From Flavobacterium sp. HBTb2-11-1 (lineage in GTDB: Bacteria > Bacteroidota > Bacteroidia > Flavobacteriales > Flavobacteriaceae): a stretch of DNA of 64,000 nucleotides. Below are positions 27,027-35,363 of this stretch, piece after piece. The translations under genes and the position numbers were made by a program. Location of the stretch: the NCBI RefSeq assembly GCF_009826975.1, contig NZ_WUMO01000001.1, positions 868,001-932,000 of the forward strand. The letters run 5' to 3'. A model generated the notes under the pieces. That model did no database searches. It had not been told where the DNA came from and was given only the letters and a program-made list of their open reading frames with translations. Numbering within the stretch: the first letter of the stretch is position 1; every line of letters begins with the position of its first letter.

Positions 27027-27735
27027 TTGGACAAATATAAGATTAGTACTTATTTTCGGACTGGTTTTGTTTTTATATTCCTTCGCGCAGCATCGAAATG
27101 GCGATCGAAAATTGAAAAAATCGATGGTTGTTTTTGTAGGGGAAAATACGCTTTTTGTGAAACCAGAAACGGTTAATAAATTGTTGATAGAAAATAAAAG
27201 AGACGCTTCCAGTATTAGAAAAGATGAACTAGATTTGAATAAGATAGAGAAAACCCTCGATACGCAAGACATGATTGAGAAGTCAAATGTTTTTGTAAGT
27301 ATTGATGGAGTTCTAAAAGCAGTAGTAAAACAGAAGACGCCCATAGCAAGAGTTTATGATGGCGGCGCTTCTTTTTATATTGACTATGAGGGAAATAAAA
27401 TGCCCTTATCGGACAATTTCACTGCACGAGTTCCTCTTGTTTCAGGGGCAATAAATGAAAAAAATAACGAAGATTTAGCCGCTTTATTTCGCACAATTTA
27501 TGACGATGCGTTTTTGAAAAAAAACATCATTGCTATAGAGATTATGCCGAATGGAAGCTTAAAAATGTTTAATCGTAACTATGATTACTTCATAGATTTT
27601 GGAAGAACGATGAATGTTGATAAGAAATTTAGAAACTATAAAGCCTTCTTTCAAAAAGCAGTTTTAGATAGTTCGTTATACAAATACAAAAAAATTGACC
27701 TTAGGTTTACGGAACAAGTAGTTTGCACTAAATAA
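27013..27735 (+). CDS. ftsQ: Cell division protein FtsQ
   Basis: This 240-residue bitopic protein has a short N-terminus, one membrane helix at about 7-24 (LVLIFGLVLFLYSFA), a POTRA-like segment (NTLFVKPETVNKLLIE) and a conserved KIDLRFTEQVVCTK tail. FtsQ links early and late divisome proteins. The sequence is weakly conserved, and the identity rests on topology and its place between murC and ftsA. It overlaps murC by 14 bases. Confidence 0.88.
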   Translation: MKIFNWTNIRLVLIFGLVLFLYSFAQHRNGDRKLKKSMVVFVGENTLFVKPETVNKLLIENKRDASSIRKDELDLNKIEKTLDTQDMIEKSNVFVSIDGVLKAVVKQKTPIARVYDGGASFYIDYEGNKMPLSDNFTARVPLVSGAINEKNNEDLAALFRTIYDDAFLKKNIIAIEIMPNGSLKMFNRNYDYFIDFGRTMNVDKKFRNYKAFFQKAVLDSSLYKYKKIDLRFTEQVVCTK

Positions 27736-27741
27736 TAGAAA

Positions 27742-29148
27742 ATGGAAAAAGATAACATTGCAGTAGGTCTAGATATTGGAACAACCAAAATCGTTGCCAT
27801 GATTGGCAAAAAAAATGAATATGGTAAGTTGGAGATTTTGGGCATTGGCAAATCCAAAAGCTTGGGTGTTGCCAGAGGAGTAGTAAACAACATTACGCAG
27901 ACGATACAATCGATACAGCAAGCGATACTCGAAGCAGAAAATAATTCAGGATATAAAATAAAAGATGTGGTTGTGGGTATTGCCGGACAGCACATCAGAA
28001 GTATCCAACATACCGATTACATCAGCAGAAATAATCCTGAAGAAGTAATTGGCGAAAAAGATATTCAGCTCCTAATCGATCAGGTAAACAAACTGGCGAT
28101 GTTACCAGGAGAAGAAATCATTCACGTTTTACCGCAAGAATTCAAAATCGATGGGCAATCTGAAATAAAAGAACCAATCGGAATGTACGGCGGAAGATTA
28201 GAATCTAGTTTTCACGTTGTGGTTGGACAAGCGTCTTCAATCAGAAATGTTGGAAGATGTATCCAGAGTTCAGGAATTGAATTATCTGGATTGACATTAG
28301 AACCATTGGCTTCAGCTGATGCTGTTTTAAGTCAGGAAGAAAAAGAAGCTGGTGTTGCACTTATCGATATAGGTGGTGGAACAACAGATTTAGCGATTTT
28401 CAAAGATGGCATCATTCGTCATACAGCAGTAATTCCTTTTGGTGGAAATGTAATTACAGACGACATCAAAGAAGGCTGTTCAATTATTGAAAAGCAAGCC
28501 GAGCTTTTAAAAATAAAATTCGGATCTGCTTGGCCAGGAGAAAATAAAGACAACGAGATCGTTTCTATTCCAGGTTTAAGAGGAAGAGAACCAAAAGAAA
28601 TTTCGCTTAAAAACTTATCTAAAATTATCCATGCAAGAGTTGTGGAAATTGTAGAGCAGGTTTTCGCAGAAATTAAAGCGTATGGACATGAAGATCCTCG
28701 TAAAAAATTAATCGCTGGAATTGTATTAACAGGTGGGGGCGCACAATTAAAGCACATCAAACAGCTGGTAGAATACATTACAGGAATGGATACTAGAATT
28801 GGTTATCCGAACGAGCATTTGGCAGGAAATTCTAGTGAGGAAATCTCGAGCCCGCTATTTGCAACTGCAGTAGGATTAGTAATGAACAGTATCGAAAATA
28901 GTTCGCAAAGTGCTGTTAGAATGGAACTGGTTAAAGAACAGCCAAAAGTTGTTTACAGAACAGCTCCTCCGGTACAGCGATACGAAGTTGAAGAAAACTA
29001 CGTTGAGAAAGTAGAAACCATTGAAGAGCCTAGAGAAACCGTAAGTCAAAAGGTGCCTAAAAATGAATCTACTGAAACCAAAATAAGAAGATCATTTTTT
29101 GATCGATATGTCGACAAAATCAAAGAATTTTTAGACAACGCAGAATAA
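27742..29148 (+). CDS. ftsA: Cell division protein FtsA
   Basis: FtsA is the actin-like protein that ties FtsZ filaments to the inner membrane. The ATPase motifs GLDIGTTKIVAMIG (phosphate 1), DIGGGTTDLA (phosphate 2) and LTGGGAQLKHI (adenosine) are present, and the 1C domain lies in between. The last residues FFDRYVDKIKEFLDN form the amphipathic membrane-targeting helix. It has 468 residues and is followed 79 bases later by ftsZ. Confidence 0.96.
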   Translation: MEKDNIAVGLDIGTTKIVAMIGKKNEYGKLEILGIGKSKSLGVARGVVNNITQTIQSIQQAILEAENNSGYKIKDVVVGIAGQHIRSIQHTDYISRNNPEEVIGEKDIQLLIDQVNKLAMLPGEEIIHVLPQEFKIDGQSEIKEPIGMYGGRLESSFHVVVGQASSIRNVGRCIQSSGIELSGLTLEPLASADAVLSQEEKEAGVALIDIGGGTTDLAIFKDGIIRHTAVIPFGGNVITDDIKEGCSIIEKQAELLKIKFGSAWPGENKDNEIVSIPGLRGREPKEISLKNLSKIIHARVVEIVEQVFAEIKAYGHEDPRKKLIAGIVLTGGGAQLKHIKQLVEYITGMDTRIGYPNEHLAGNSSEEISSPLFATAVGLVMNSIENSSQSAVRMELVKEQPKVVYRTAPPVQRYEVEENYVEKVETIEEPRETVSQKVPKNESTETKIRRSFFDRYVDKIKEFLDNAE

Positions 29149-29227
29149 TAAAAAGAGAAGGATTATTTCTTGCCCCAAGTCAAGAAGTAAAAAATGTACT
29201 TAATAAGAATTTCAAAAAACCAAAAAG

Positions 29228-31201
29228 ATGATGAGCAACTCAGAATTTGGAAGTATTTCATTTGATTTACCAAAAAATCAATCAAATGTAATCAAAGTAA
29301 TAGGTGTAGGTGGGGGCGGAAGTAACGCAATAAACCACATGTTCAAACAAGGTATTAAAGGCGTAGATTTCATCGTTTGTAATACCGATTCGCAAGCGCT
29401 TCAAAATAGTTCAGTACCCAATAAGATTCAGTTAGGAGTTAATTTAACTGAAGGATTAGGAGCAGGAGCAAACCCAGACGTTGGACAGCAGTCGGCTATC
29501 GAAAGTATTTCGGATATTGAAAAAATGTTGGATAAAAATACTAAGATGGTGTTTATCACTGCTGGTATGGGTGGAGGAACTGGAACTGGTGCAGCTCCCG
29601 TGATTGCTCAATTAGCAAAAGAAAGAGAAATATTAACAGTTGGTATCGTGACAATTCCCTTTCAGTTTGAAGGAAAAGTGCGTCAAGAGCAAGCAGTTAT
29701 TGGAATCGAGAAATTGCGTAAGCAGGTAGATTCTTTAATTGTAATCAACAATAATAAATTAAGAGAAGTATACGGAAATCTTGGTTTTAAAGCAGGATTC
29801 TCTAAAGCGGATGAAGTTTTGGCAACTGCCTCTAGAGGTATTGCCGAAGTAATTACGCACCACTATACTCAAAATATCGATTTACGTGACGCAAAAACTG
29901 TTTTAGCAAACAGCGGAACTGCGATTATGGGATCTTCTGTAGCAGAAGGCGAAAACAGAGCTAAAGATGCTATTGTTTCAGCATTAGATTCTCCATTGTT
30001 AAATGACAATAAAATTACGGGTGCCAAAAACGTATTGTTGCTTATCGTTTCTGGAACCAATGAGATTACTTTGGATGAAATTGGAGAAATCAACGATCAT
30101 ATTCAAGCTGAAGCGGGTTACAATGCCAATATTATCATGGGAGTTGGTGAAGACGAAACTCTTGGTGAAGCCATTGCTGTAACTATTATCGCTACAGGAT
30201 TTGATGTAGAACAACAAAATGAAATTGTAAATACAGAACCAAAGAAAATCATTCATACGTTAGAAGATGAGCAGAGAAGCGTTCATAATTTAACGAATAA
30301 ACCACTTGCTTCTTTCGACTTAACTGTTGATACACCGACAGCGAAAGTGGAAGATAAAGTTGTTTTTGATTTGATGGATGATGACGAAACTTTTACTCCA
30401 ACTGCACAAGCTGTTGCTCCAGCAATCAATCAGGAAGAGTTGGTGGTGATGTCTGAGTTTATCAAAAATCTAGATGTTACTTTCGAAATCGTTTCGCCAA
30501 TTACAGATATCGATTTTACAATTTCATCTCCTGAAACACCAGCTGTTCAGCCAGTGCAACAGCCAGTGCAGCAGCAAAGAGTTTTTGAAAGAGAAGAACA
30601 AACAACTTTCTCTTTTGATCTTCCGTTGTTTAAACAAGAGCCAGTAAGAAGAGAGCCAGTTGTTGAAGATAACAGAGTGCTGTTTGAATTGACAAATGAA
30701 ACTCGTGATATTAAAGTAAACGATCCAGTCCAATTTGTTCCTGTAACTGAAGTTTCAGATAACGGAATCATTAAATACTCTCTAGAAGAGTACATGGAAG
30801 TTGAAAATGATTTATTGGCTTCTAAACCAGTTGAAAAAGTAGTTGAAGATACAATTCCTGAGGAATTAAACATTACTTTGAAACCAAGAGTAGATTTTGC
30901 AAGTCAGCCAGATATTACGACAACTTCTGAAGTTTCTCCTTTAGAATTGACTATTGAAGAAACATTGCGTTTAAGAGCAGAAGAAAGAAGAAAGAAACTA
31001 AAAGAATTTAACTACAAATTCCATAACAATGTTTCTAGAATCGATGAGTTGGAAAAAGAGCCAGCTTACAAAAGATTAGGAATAGATTTGTCTAATTCTC
31101 AGTCTAATAATACAAATTCTAGAATCTCTGTTGGAACAGACAGTAATAATGATTTACAATTACGTTCAAACAATTCATTTTTGCACGATAACGTAGATTA
31201 A
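29228..31201 (+). CDS. ftsZ: Cell division protein FtsZ with long C-terminal extension
   Basis: FtsZ is the tubulin-like GTPase that forms the Z ring. The tubulin signature GGGTGTG lies at 115-121, and [10 protein letters not shown] and NTDSQAL near the start bind nucleotide. The GTPase core occupies about the first 330 residues. The other 330 form a Glu/Pro/Val/Gln-rich linker far longer than in E. coli (383 residues in total there). The linker ends in a conserved helix-and-tail block ([18 protein letters not shown] then [13 protein letters not shown]), likely the FtsA-binding peptide. Two adjacent ATGs (29228, 29231) are possible starts. It ends the division cluster. Confidence 0.95.
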   Translation: MMSNSEFGSISFDLPKNQSNVIKVIGVGGGGSNAINHMFKQGIKGVDFIVCNTDSQALQNSSVPNKIQLGVNLTEGLGAGANPDVGQQSAIESISDIEKMLDKNTKMVFITAGMGGGTGTGAAPVIAQLAKEREILTVGIVTIPFQFEGKVRQEQAVIGIEKLRKQVDSLIVINNNKLREVYGNLGFKAGFSKADEVLATASRGIAEVITHHYTQNIDLRDAKTVLANSGTAIMGSSVAEGENRAKDAIVSALDSPLLNDNKITGAKNVLLLIVSGTNEITLDEIGEINDHIQAEAGYNANIIMGVGEDETLGEAIAVTIIATGFDVEQQNEIVNTEPKKIIHTLEDEQRSVHNLTNKPLASFDLTVDTPTAKVEDKVVFDLMDDDETFTPTAQAVAPAINQEELVVMSEFIKNLDVTFEIVSPITDIDFTISSPETPAVQPVQQPVQQQRVFEREEQTTFSFDLPLFKQEPVRREPVVEDNRVLFELTNETRDIKVNDPVQFVPVTEVSDNGIIKYSLEEYMEVENDLLASKPVEKVVEDTIPEELNITLKPRVDFASQPDITTTSEVSPLELTIEETLRLRAEERRKKLKEFNYKFHNNVSRIDELEKEPAYKRLGIDLSNSQSNNTNSRISVGTDSNNDLQLRSNNSFLHDNVD

Positions 31202-31223
31202 TTTTTAGAATCATAATATTGGG

Positions 31224-31263
31224 TAACCCGAAAATTGGATTTAATTTTCGGGTTATTTTTTTT
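31224..31263 (+). terminator. Rho-independent terminator after ftsZ
   Basis: TAACCCGAAAATT and AATTTTCGGGTTA are perfectly complementary over 13 bases, followed by a run of T. Confidence 0.85.
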
Positions 31264-31326
31264 ATCTTCGCACAGAATTTCAAAATTTGACTTCCTAAAT
31301 AGGTTTTTAAAGTGAATCTGATTATC

Positions 31327-31348
31327 ACCCTGAGCGAAGTCGAAGGGT
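31327..31348. repeat. CTGAGCGAAGTCGAAG repeat, copy 1
   Basis: An imperfect palindrome of the ACCCTGAGCG / CGAAGGGT type. Another copy is at 46538-46557, with an inverted variant at 46579-46593. Confidence 0.6.
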
Positions 31349-31401
31349 CAAATTAATACATCAATTAATAAGCGTTAGCTTATTCTAATAAAAATATAAA
31401 C

Positions 31402-31851
31402 ATGAGTTTACAAACACTAATCATGGACGAAATCAAAGACGCCATGAAAGCAAAAGATACAGTCGCTTTAGAAGCTTTAAGAGCTGTTAAATCTGAATTA
31501 TTGTTGGCTTCAACGGCTTCAGGATCTAAAGAAGATTTGTCTGAAGAAGATGAGATTAAATTGCTTCAAAGATTGGTTAAAACCCGTAAAGAAAGCGCAA
31601 GAATCTTTACAGAGCAAAACCGTCCAGATTTGGCAGAACCAGAATTGGCTCAAGTTGCTGTAATCGAGAAGTTTTTACCAGCGCAATTAAGTGAAGAAGA
31701 AGTAGAAGCTGTAGTGGCAAAAATCATTGCTGAAACAGGAGCTTCTGGAATTGCTTCAATGGGAAAAGTAATGGGATTAGCATCTGCTCAATTAGGCGGA
31801 ACTGCTGAAGGAAAAACCATTTCTACAATTGTGAAAAAATTACTTTCGTAA
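31402..31851 (+). CDS. GatB/YqeY domain-containing protein
   Basis: This 149-residue cytoplasmic protein matches the YqeY family, a stand-alone version of the tRNA-binding tail domain of GatB. MDEIKDAMKAKDTVALEALRAVKSEL, RPDLAEPELAQVAVIEKFLPAQLSEEEVE and ASMGKVMGLASAQLGGTAEGKTIS are family blocks. A role in tRNA or amidotransferase biology is inferred from the domain only. It lies after the ftsZ terminator and upstream of tRNA-Arg. Confidence 0.9.
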   Translation: MSLQTLIMDEIKDAMKAKDTVALEALRAVKSELLLASTASGSKEDLSEEDEIKLLQRLVKTRKESARIFTEQNRPDLAEPELAQVAVIEKFLPAQLSEEEVEAVVAKIIAETGASGIASMGKVMGLASAQLGGTAEGKTISTIVKKLLS

Positions 31852-31858
31852 ATATAAT

Positions 31859-31924
31859 TTTAGATTTTAGACTGTAGATTTTTTAGATTCCAATCAGCAA
31901 TCTAAAATCTATAATCTGAAATCA
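31859..31924. repeat. AATCTAAAATCT inverted repeat, copy 1
   Basis: Left arm TTTAGATTTTAGACTGTAG and right arm AATCTAAAATCTATAATC form a hairpin directly before tRNA-Arg. A second copy lies at 57048-57132. Confidence 0.55.
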
Positions 31925-31934
31925 GAAATAAAAT

Positions 31935-32008
31935 GACCTCGTAGTTCAACTGGATAGAATATCAGATTTCGGCTCTGAGGGTTGGGGGTTCGAACCCCTC
32001 CGGGGTCA
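31935..32008 (+). tRNA. tRNA-Arg (anticodon TCG)
   Basis: The cloverleaf folds cleanly: acceptor GACCTCG pairs with CGGGGTC. The anticodon stem TCAGA/TCTGA encloses the loop TTTCGGC with anticodon TCG, which reads CGA. The T arm GGGGG-TTCGAAC-CCCTC has the standard TTC loop, and the discriminator base is A. The CCA end is not encoded. Confidence 0.95.
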
Positions 32009-32012
32009 CTAT

Positions 32013-32052
32013 AAAAGCGCATTCTTTTGATTATTAAAAGAATGCGCTTTTT
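32013..32052 (+). terminator. Terminator after tRNA-Arg
   Basis: AAAAGCGCATTCTTTT and AAAAGAATGCGCTTTT form a 16-bp perfect stem followed by T bases, 4 bases after the tRNA. Confidence 0.85.
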
Positions 32053-32091
32053 AAATTATTATATTCCTGCAGTTTTCTACAAACTCACAAT

Positions 32092-32283
32092 TTACTTAGC
32101 CTGTTTTTTAGAATTTCTAATGATATAATAAACCGAAAACAGAAAGACAATACCGTAAATAACTGCCATTGCTGGATTCTCAAATTTTAAACTCTTAAAA
32201 TCAAATTGCTTATATAAAGTTACGCCTAAAATGATGGCTACTATCCAAAAAACAAATGTTATAGGTTGGTTTTTATTTTCCAT
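32092..32283 (-). CDS. Small two-helix membrane protein, unknown
   Basis: This 63-residue protein has two hydrophobic segments, FVFWIVAIILGVTLY (about 9-23) and AVIYGIVFLFSVYYIIRN (about 40-57), and a basic C-terminus. I do not recognise the family. It lies 17 bases after the secreted protein gene in the same direction, making it the last gene of a three-gene set (33606 to 32092). Its size and hydrophobicity support it as a real gene, but there is no other evidence. Confidence 0.6.
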   Translation of the reverse strand: MENKNQPITFVFWIVAIILGVTLYKQFDFKSLKFENPAMAVIYGIVFLFSVYYIIRNSKKQAK

Positions 32284-32300
32284 GGTTTTAAGTTTTATAG

Positions 32301-32735
32301 TTAATAATCTTCAAATGATTTGTCATCATCCCATTTCTTTTGGCTTAAATATTTTCCGCAGGAATCGTAAAGCTTTATTACTGCCTTTTTGGGATTTCTA
32401 TTATATTGAAAAATCCATATTTCGTTTTCAATAATTTTAATTCTACAAAACTTTTTAGTGTCGCAGGCATCCATTGAACAAATGTTTACGGATTTTTTCT
32501 TAAAAATTTTATTGCCATTTTCATCAATTACTTGATCAATGATAATGATTTTTTTATGAGGCAACTTCCAAAAAATAAATTTCCGATCTTTCTCTGTTCT
32601 TTCTGATTTAAGTGTTGCGTTTTTAAGAGAACATTTATGTGTTTTGAAAGTTACACTTTCATCTTCATTGGGTAATTTATTAGCGTTTGCCGTTTGAAAT
32701 GAAATGATGCTAAATAAAATTAATATTCTAAGCAT
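32301..32735 (-). CDS. Hypothetical secreted protein
   Basis: This 144-residue product has signal peptide MLRILILFSIISFQTANA. The mature part is lysine-rich with five cysteines (HKCSLK, NICSMDACDTKKFC and DSCGKY), suggesting disulfide bonds in the periplasm. The family is unknown to me. A TTG at 32744 is open, but the ATG at 32735 gives the better signal peptide. It starts 10 bases after the upstream lipoprotein, so the two are in one operon. Confidence 0.7.
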   Translation of the reverse strand: MLRILILFSIISFQTANANKLPNEDESVTFKTHKCSLKNATLKSERTEKDRKFIFWKLPHKKIIIIDQVIDENGNKIFKKKSVNICSMDACDTKKFCRIKIIENEIWIFQYNRNPKKAVIKLYDSCGKYLSQKKWDDDKSFEDY

Positions 32736-32745
32736 TAGTTGCAAT

Positions 32746-33606
32746 TTAGAATTTATCCTGTTCAGCTCTTAATAAATCGAAAATACTCTCGCTCTTAAAG
32801 TTCTCCATAAATAAATTAATTAGAGGTACAGTTGGGCTTTTGGGATATTTTTTCATGAATCGGTTAAATTCTTGAATGTTTTCTGGATAAATATATTTTT
32901 CATCTGTCGCTCTTTCGGCAGTTGGAGTATTGTCTTGACCAACTAAATAATCCATTTGGTAATTTTTGTATTCGTCTTTTACAGATGAAATTAATTTTGA
33001 ATCAGGATATTTGGTCATGAAATTTTCCCAAGAAATTACTCTGTCGCCTAGATCTTTAAATGAAATAACAAGTCCCGCATCTGCAGAATAAAGCGTTTTG
33101 TTTTCTTCACTTTTCAAGTACAGATACTCTTTGTAATCGCTCGTTACGTAATCTTTGAAAATTCTATAATAAAAATCAGGTACAGGCTCTATTTCGACAT
33201 ATCCTTCTCCAATTTCCCAAAACTCTAATTGATGCTTATTAAGTTTTTCACCTAAAAGCTTTACAGCTTTTTTATCAGCTTCATCTTCATTGTAAAATTT
33301 ATCCAATATTCCAGATTCTTTTTCGGCTATCTGTCCCAACAAAGTATTGTTTTCTTCAATATACTTTTCGTATAGTGCGTTTCCAGCTTCTTTATTGGGT
33401 AATGTTTTTAATTTTAGAACAATTTCATTTTTGTTTTTAGAAAATTGCTCTAATAAATCAGAATTTGATTGTGCAGTTTGTGTAGAACTTTCAACTTTGG
33501 TGCTGTCTTTCTTTGTTGTCTCTTTATTTTGAACGCTTTTATTATCTGTTTGTTTACATGAAGAAAGTAAAATTACGCAAGTAATTACTGTGAAGAATTT
33601 TCTCAT
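32746..33606 (-). CDS. Hypothetical lipoprotein
   Basis: This 286-residue protein has a lipoprotein signal MRKFFTVITCVILLSSC with the Cys at 17. The rest is alpha-helical and acidic with no domain I recognise (ESGILDKFYNEDEADKKAVKLLGEKLNKHQLEFWEIGEGYVEIEP and similar). Aromatic-rich segments (FYYRIFKDYV, EFNRFMKKYPKSPTVPLINLFME) suggest a helical periplasmic domain. It is the first gene of the set with the secreted and two-helix proteins. Confidence 0.75.
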   Translation of the reverse strand: MRKFFTVITCVILLSSCKQTDNKSVQNKETTKKDSTKVESSTQTAQSNSDLLEQFSKNKNEIVLKLKTLPNKEAGNALYEKYIEENNTLLGQIAEKESGILDKFYNEDEADKKAVKLLGEKLNKHQLEFWEIGEGYVEIEPVPDFYYRIFKDYVTSDYKEYLYLKSEENKTLYSADAGLVISFKDLGDRVISWENFMTKYPDSKLISSVKDEYKNYQMDYLVGQDNTPTAERATDEKYIYPENIQEFNRFMKKYPKSPTVPLINLFMENFKSESIFDLLRAEQDKF

Positions 33607-33649
33607 TTTATATGTTGAATTTTTAAACTTTAGAAATGCTTTTTAAATG

Positions 33650-33698
33650 AAAAGGACAAAAAAGATAAAAATTCTTCCTTGTCCTTTATTTTTTTAGA
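33650..33698 (-). terminator. Possible terminator after the 33.7-34.2 kb membrane protein gene
   Basis: AAAAGGACAA and TTGTCCTTT form a short stem with a long AT-rich loop downstream of the minus-strand gene ending at 33712. Confidence 0.4.
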
Positions 33699-33711
33699 AT
33701 TGATTTAGGAT

Positions 33712-34227
33712 TTAAAGAACACTAGAAACCGGCTTAAATTCGTTCATTCCGCTAAATTCTTTATACTCTGAATATATTTCAACACCAAGAATTTTCCATT
33801 TTCTAGTTCCTCCAATCTGATATTCAAAAGTTTTTTCCCTTTCCGTTTTATTGATATTAATATAGAGTGTAGACCATTCTGTACCACCTATAAATCCAGT
33901 TCTCTGAATTAATGCTGAACGAGGATTTTCACCATCACAAATTATATTCAATTGAAATTTTGTGCATAAGTCGTCTTCAAGAGTAATTTTTGAAAGATAG
34001 GTATTGCGATTTGAAGATTGTTTTTCGGTTTCCCTATTTTCAAATTCAAATTTTTTATCTTTTTCTTCATTACTTGGCCTTGTGATAAAAGATAAAGCAA
34101 AAAAAGAAAAGAGAATGGCAACCGACAAACCCACTTTTGCACGAATCTCAGCTGCTTTTTTTGCGCAAAAAACAAGAAGTCCTAAAAACAGTACAACGTT
34201 TAGTATTCCCCAGATTAACTCTATCAT
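33712..34227 (-). CDS. Hypothetical membrane protein with two N-terminal helices
   Basis: This 171-residue product has two membrane segments (IWGILNVVLFLGLLVFC, about 5-21, and VGLSVAILFSFFALSFI, about 32-48) followed by a soluble C-terminal domain of about 110 residues with beta-strand texture (SALIQRTGFIGGTEWSTLYINI, WKILGVEIYSEYKEF). I do not recognise the family. It has its own -7 box at 34247-34254. Confidence 0.7.
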   Translation of the reverse strand: MIELIWGILNVVLFLGLLVFCAKKAAEIRAKVGLSVAILFSFFALSFITRPSNEEKDKKFEFENRETEKQSSNRNTYLSKITLEDDLCTKFQLNIICDGENPRSALIQRTGFIGGTEWSTLYININKTEREKTFEYQIGGTRKWKILGVEIYSEYKEFSGMNEFKPVSSVL

Positions 34228-34246
34228 GATTTTATTTTTGGTATAT

Positions 34247-34254
34247 CAAAAGTA
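34247..34254 (-). promoter_or_regulatory. -7 promoter box of the 171-residue membrane protein gene
   Basis: The minus strand reads TACTTTTG, 19 bases before the ATG at 34227. Confidence 0.45.
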
Positions 34255-34333
34255 CATTTTTATTTTAAAAACAAGAGAATACTTATATTTAATTGTTCGT
34301 CAATAATGCAGTATTATTGTGGAAACTAACAGT

Positions 34334-34798
34334 TTATTTCCTAGAAAACAAATTCTCAACAACCCAAGCAGGGCCAATTAATAAAAACTGAAGATCTTTT
34401 AAGAAAGAAGGTTTTTTACCTTCAATATTATGTCCGTAAAATTGTCCAATCCAAGCAATGACGAAAACGCCGATGGAAAATGCCCACAACGGAACAATTT
34501 GCCCGATATAATAATTGATAACTAAACAGATTCCAGAGAATACAGCAATTTTTAGCGCCATTGCAACCGATAATCTGATATAAAAAACAAAAACAAAAAG
34601 CAGAACTACAAAAGCCCAGTTTTCAATAATAGGCAAATTTAAGTTTAAAGTATTGGCAATAATTCCGCTCGGAATACTCATTAACAACCCGACGATAGAA
34701 AAGTAAATTGCGGGAACGCAAATGTAATGTATCGCCTTGTTTGTTGGGTTTTGGTGACTTACGGCATATTCTGCAAACCATTGATCTAATGTTCTCAT
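34334..34798 (-). CDS. DUF962 (Mpo1-like) membrane protein
   Basis: This 154-residue polytopic protein starts with DQWFAEYAVSHQNPTNKAIHYICVPAIYFSI, the DUF962/Mpo1 signature with HQNPxNKxIHxxxxP, and shows about four membrane helices. Yeast Mpo1 is a 2-hydroxy fatty acid dioxygenase of the sphingolipid pathway; a fatty-acid alpha-oxidation role here is only an analogy. HNIEGKKPSFLKDL near the end is also conserved. It lies 46 bases downstream of the DUF2199 gene. Confidence 0.85.
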   Translation of the reverse strand: MRTLDQWFAEYAVSHQNPTNKAIHYICVPAIYFSIVGLLMSIPSGIIANTLNLNLPIIENWAFVVLLFVFVFYIRLSVAMALKIAVFSGICLVINYYIGQIVPLWAFSIGVFVIAWIGQFYGHNIEGKKPSFLKDLQFLLIGPAWVVENLFSRK

Positions 34799-34844
34799 TT
34801 TTTGTGGTTTTAAGGTTAGATGCGTAAATCTAATGAAATTTCTT

Positions 34845-35360
34845 TTAGCTTTTACCGTGCTGTATTTTCATTATTTCATCTACAATCGAAATGGCTTTTT
34901 CTAAAGTAATTCCGTTTTCCTGATCTAGAGTTAAAGGATGATTCTCTTCGATCATTTTTATTTCTGGAATTAATCCTAAGCCTTGTTCAATGGCGATAGA
35001 TTTTAGAGATATAGTTTTGCCGTAAGTAGGAACGTCAGTCTGCATCCAGCCAAAATAAGGCTCTTGATTTACTCGATTTGGATCTTCCCATAAATCCATT
35101 CTTAGGCAGAAATTATCTTCGCTTATCGTAGTCCATACATTAAAAACCAAATCTTCATGATAATCAATAATTGGAATGGTTAATCTTCCGCGATGAAAAA
35201 AATGTTCCTCATCGACATAACACCAGCTTCCTCCATATTCAATTCTTTGTTCTCTTTCTTCGGGCGGAATTGCAAAATAATAAGCAGGAAATTCGTTTCC
35301 AAAACACAAAGGCATTTCTTCAAAGACTTCTCCGCAACAGGAACATTTGTAAGTATACAT
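34845..35360 (-). CDS. DUF2199 domain-containing protein
   Basis: This 171-residue cytoplasmic protein begins with a CxxC pair (YKCSCCGEVF), followed by the DUF2199 blocks PLCFGNEFPAYY, GGSWCYVDEEHFFHRGRLTIPI and FNVWTTISEDNFCLRMDLW. The pair of cysteines and further His/Cys residues could bind zinc. Its function is unknown. It starts 3 bases after the stop of the DUF3754 gene, so the two are co-transcribed. Confidence 0.85.
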   Translation of the reverse strand: MYTYKCSCCGEVFEEMPLCFGNEFPAYYFAIPPEEREQRIEYGGSWCYVDEEHFFHRGRLTIPIIDYHEDLVFNVWTTISEDNFCLRMDLWEDPNRVNQEPYFGWMQTDVPTYGKTISLKSIAIEQGLGLIPEIKMIEENHPLTLDQENGITLEKAISIVDEIMKIQHGKS

Positions 35361-35363
35361 TTT

